Source: Treponema sp. (GTDB taxonomy: Bacteria; Spirochaetota; Spirochaetia; Treponematales; Treponemataceae). From it: a stretch of DNA of 5,697 nucleotides. Within the stretch, counting starts at the first letter, position 1; each line of letters starts with the position of its first letter. Location: contig JAFPCT010000227.1 of the NCBI GenBank assembly GCA_017390125.1, positions 1 to 5,697 on the forward strand, given 5' to 3'. The notes under the pieces are model-generated. The model was not told where the DNA came from and ran no database searches. It saw only the letters and a list, made by a program, of their open reading frames with translations. A program made the position numbers and the translations under genes. Below, in pieces: positions 5,047 through 5,697 of the stretch.

Positions 5047-5697
5047 TCAACTGGAACTTTTTAAAAGTTCTTCTTTTTCTTTTTCAAGTTCTGCAAGTTT
5101 TGCGCGAAGTGCGGCCTGTCGCTCGGTCTTGCATTTAGGACATTCAAAATGTTCTCCAGGAATATATCCGTGGACAGGGCAGATTGAGTAGGTCGGGGAA
5201 ATGGTAAGGTAGGGAATCCTGTAGTTTGTGAAAACTGAGCGTATGAGGTCCCGTGTTGCCTTCCAGTCCTTTATCTGCTCGCCTATGTAGGTGTGGAAAA
5301 CTGTTCCGCCTGTATATCTGGTCTGGAGGCTTTCCTGATGATCAAGGGCTTCGAATATGTCCGTGGTGTAGTCAATCGGAAGCTGGCTTGAGTTCGTGTA
5401 ATACGGCTCTTCTGATCCGGAAGTTATGATGTCCGGGAACTGTTCCCTGTCGTGCTTTGCAAGTCTGTAAGAAGTGCTTTCTGCAGGGGTTGCCTCAAGG
5501 TTGAAAAGTTCCCCTGTCTCTTCCTGGTAGTTCTGGAGCCTGGTCCTCATGTAGTCAAGGACTTTTTCTGCGAATTTCTTGCCTTTCGGCTCTGAAATGC
5601 TTGTTCCCAGAAAATTCAGGCAGCATTCGTTCATTCCGCAGAGTCCGATGGTGTTGAAGTGATTGTCCAAAGTTTTAAGGTATCGTTTCGTGTACGG
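5047..5697 (-). CDS. nrdD: Anaerobic (class III) ribonucleoside-triphosphate reductase, C-terminal part, 5' end beyond the window
   Basis: The frame is open from the right edge to a TGA at 5049-5047, giving the last 216 residues of NrdD, the large subunit that makes deoxyribonucleotides without oxygen. Counting from the edge, typical NrdD segments are TLDNHFNTIGLCGMNE at 9-24, NLEATPAE at 66-73, YYTNSSQLP near 99-107 and YTGGTVFH at 128-135. A zinc site follows, CPVH at 173-176 and CPKC at 186-189. The protein then ends in a 27-residue, lysine- and glutamate-rich helix (AALRAKLAELEKEKEELL). The RVxGY glycyl-radical motif that normally follows the zinc site is absent; it is encoded in the next gene. 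The active-site cysteines of the N-terminal half lie outside the window, so they cannot be judged. Confidence 0.95.
   Translation of the reverse strand, partial: PYTKRYLKTLDNHFNTIGLCGMNECCLNFLGTSISEPKGKKFAEKVLDYMRTRLQNYQEETGELFNLEATPAESTSYRLAKHDREQFPDIITSGSEEPYYTNSSQLPIDYTTDIFEALDHQESLQTRYTGGTVFHTYIGEQIKDWKATRDLIRSVFTNYRIPYLTISPTYSICPVHGYIPGEHFECPKCKTERQAALRAKLAELEKEKEELLKSSS

Noticed and set aside
5047..5049. TGA at the end of nrdD as a selenocysteine codon
   Set aside because: Readthrough meets a second TGA three codons later and gives residues unlike NrdD; the downstream gene has its own ribosome binding site and ATG.
1..5697. Mobile elements, CRISPR arrays or a defence system
   Set aside because: No transposase, integrase, terminal inverted repeats or regularly spaced repeats were seen; the genes are housekeeping or regulatory and all on one strand.

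Overview
The window looks like chromosomal DNA of an anaerobic bacterium of moderate G+C. A Treponema-like spirochaete is my best guess, from overall gene style and protein similarity by eye; no marker here proves it. Anaerobic life is supported by a class III (oxygen-sensitive) ribonucleotide reductase locus with its radical-SAM activase. Every gene I can support lies on the minus strand, so the window reads right to left.

Right part (5697 down to 3663): an anaerobic ribonucleotide reductase cluster. It holds the 3' end of nrdD, then a separate gene joining a glycyl-radical domain to a glutaredoxin/NrdH-like redoxin, then nrdG. The NrdD protein stops right after its zinc site and lacks the usual C-terminal glycyl-radical motif. 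That motif (RIVGYY, then NWNRGK) instead opens the next gene, so the reductase seems to be naturally split, with its radical-bearing piece tethered to a probable reductant. The 72-bp gap between the two genes has its own candidate sigma-70 promoter, a repeated 7-mer and a small palindrome next to the ribosome binding site.

Middle (3662 to 2440): a tRNA-Met(CAT) gene with a strong promoter and a strong terminator hairpin, then ornithine carbamoyltransferase. The latter has a promoter so close to its ATG that the mRNA may be leaderless. It is followed, 31 bp on, by a small exported protein of unknown function, probably in the same transcript.

Left part (2439 to 1): a rho-independent terminator ends that unit. 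Its 3' arm and U-tract can alternatively pair with the ribosome binding site of the next gene, a DHH/DHHA1 phosphoesterase of the NrnA/DhhP kind. After that, a near-consensus sigma-54 promoter drives a gene that runs off the left edge and encodes a protein with a sigma-70 region 2-like segment, which suggests a regulatory cascade.

No mobile element, CRISPR array or integration site was seen, and no stretch longer than 300 bases lacks a gene.
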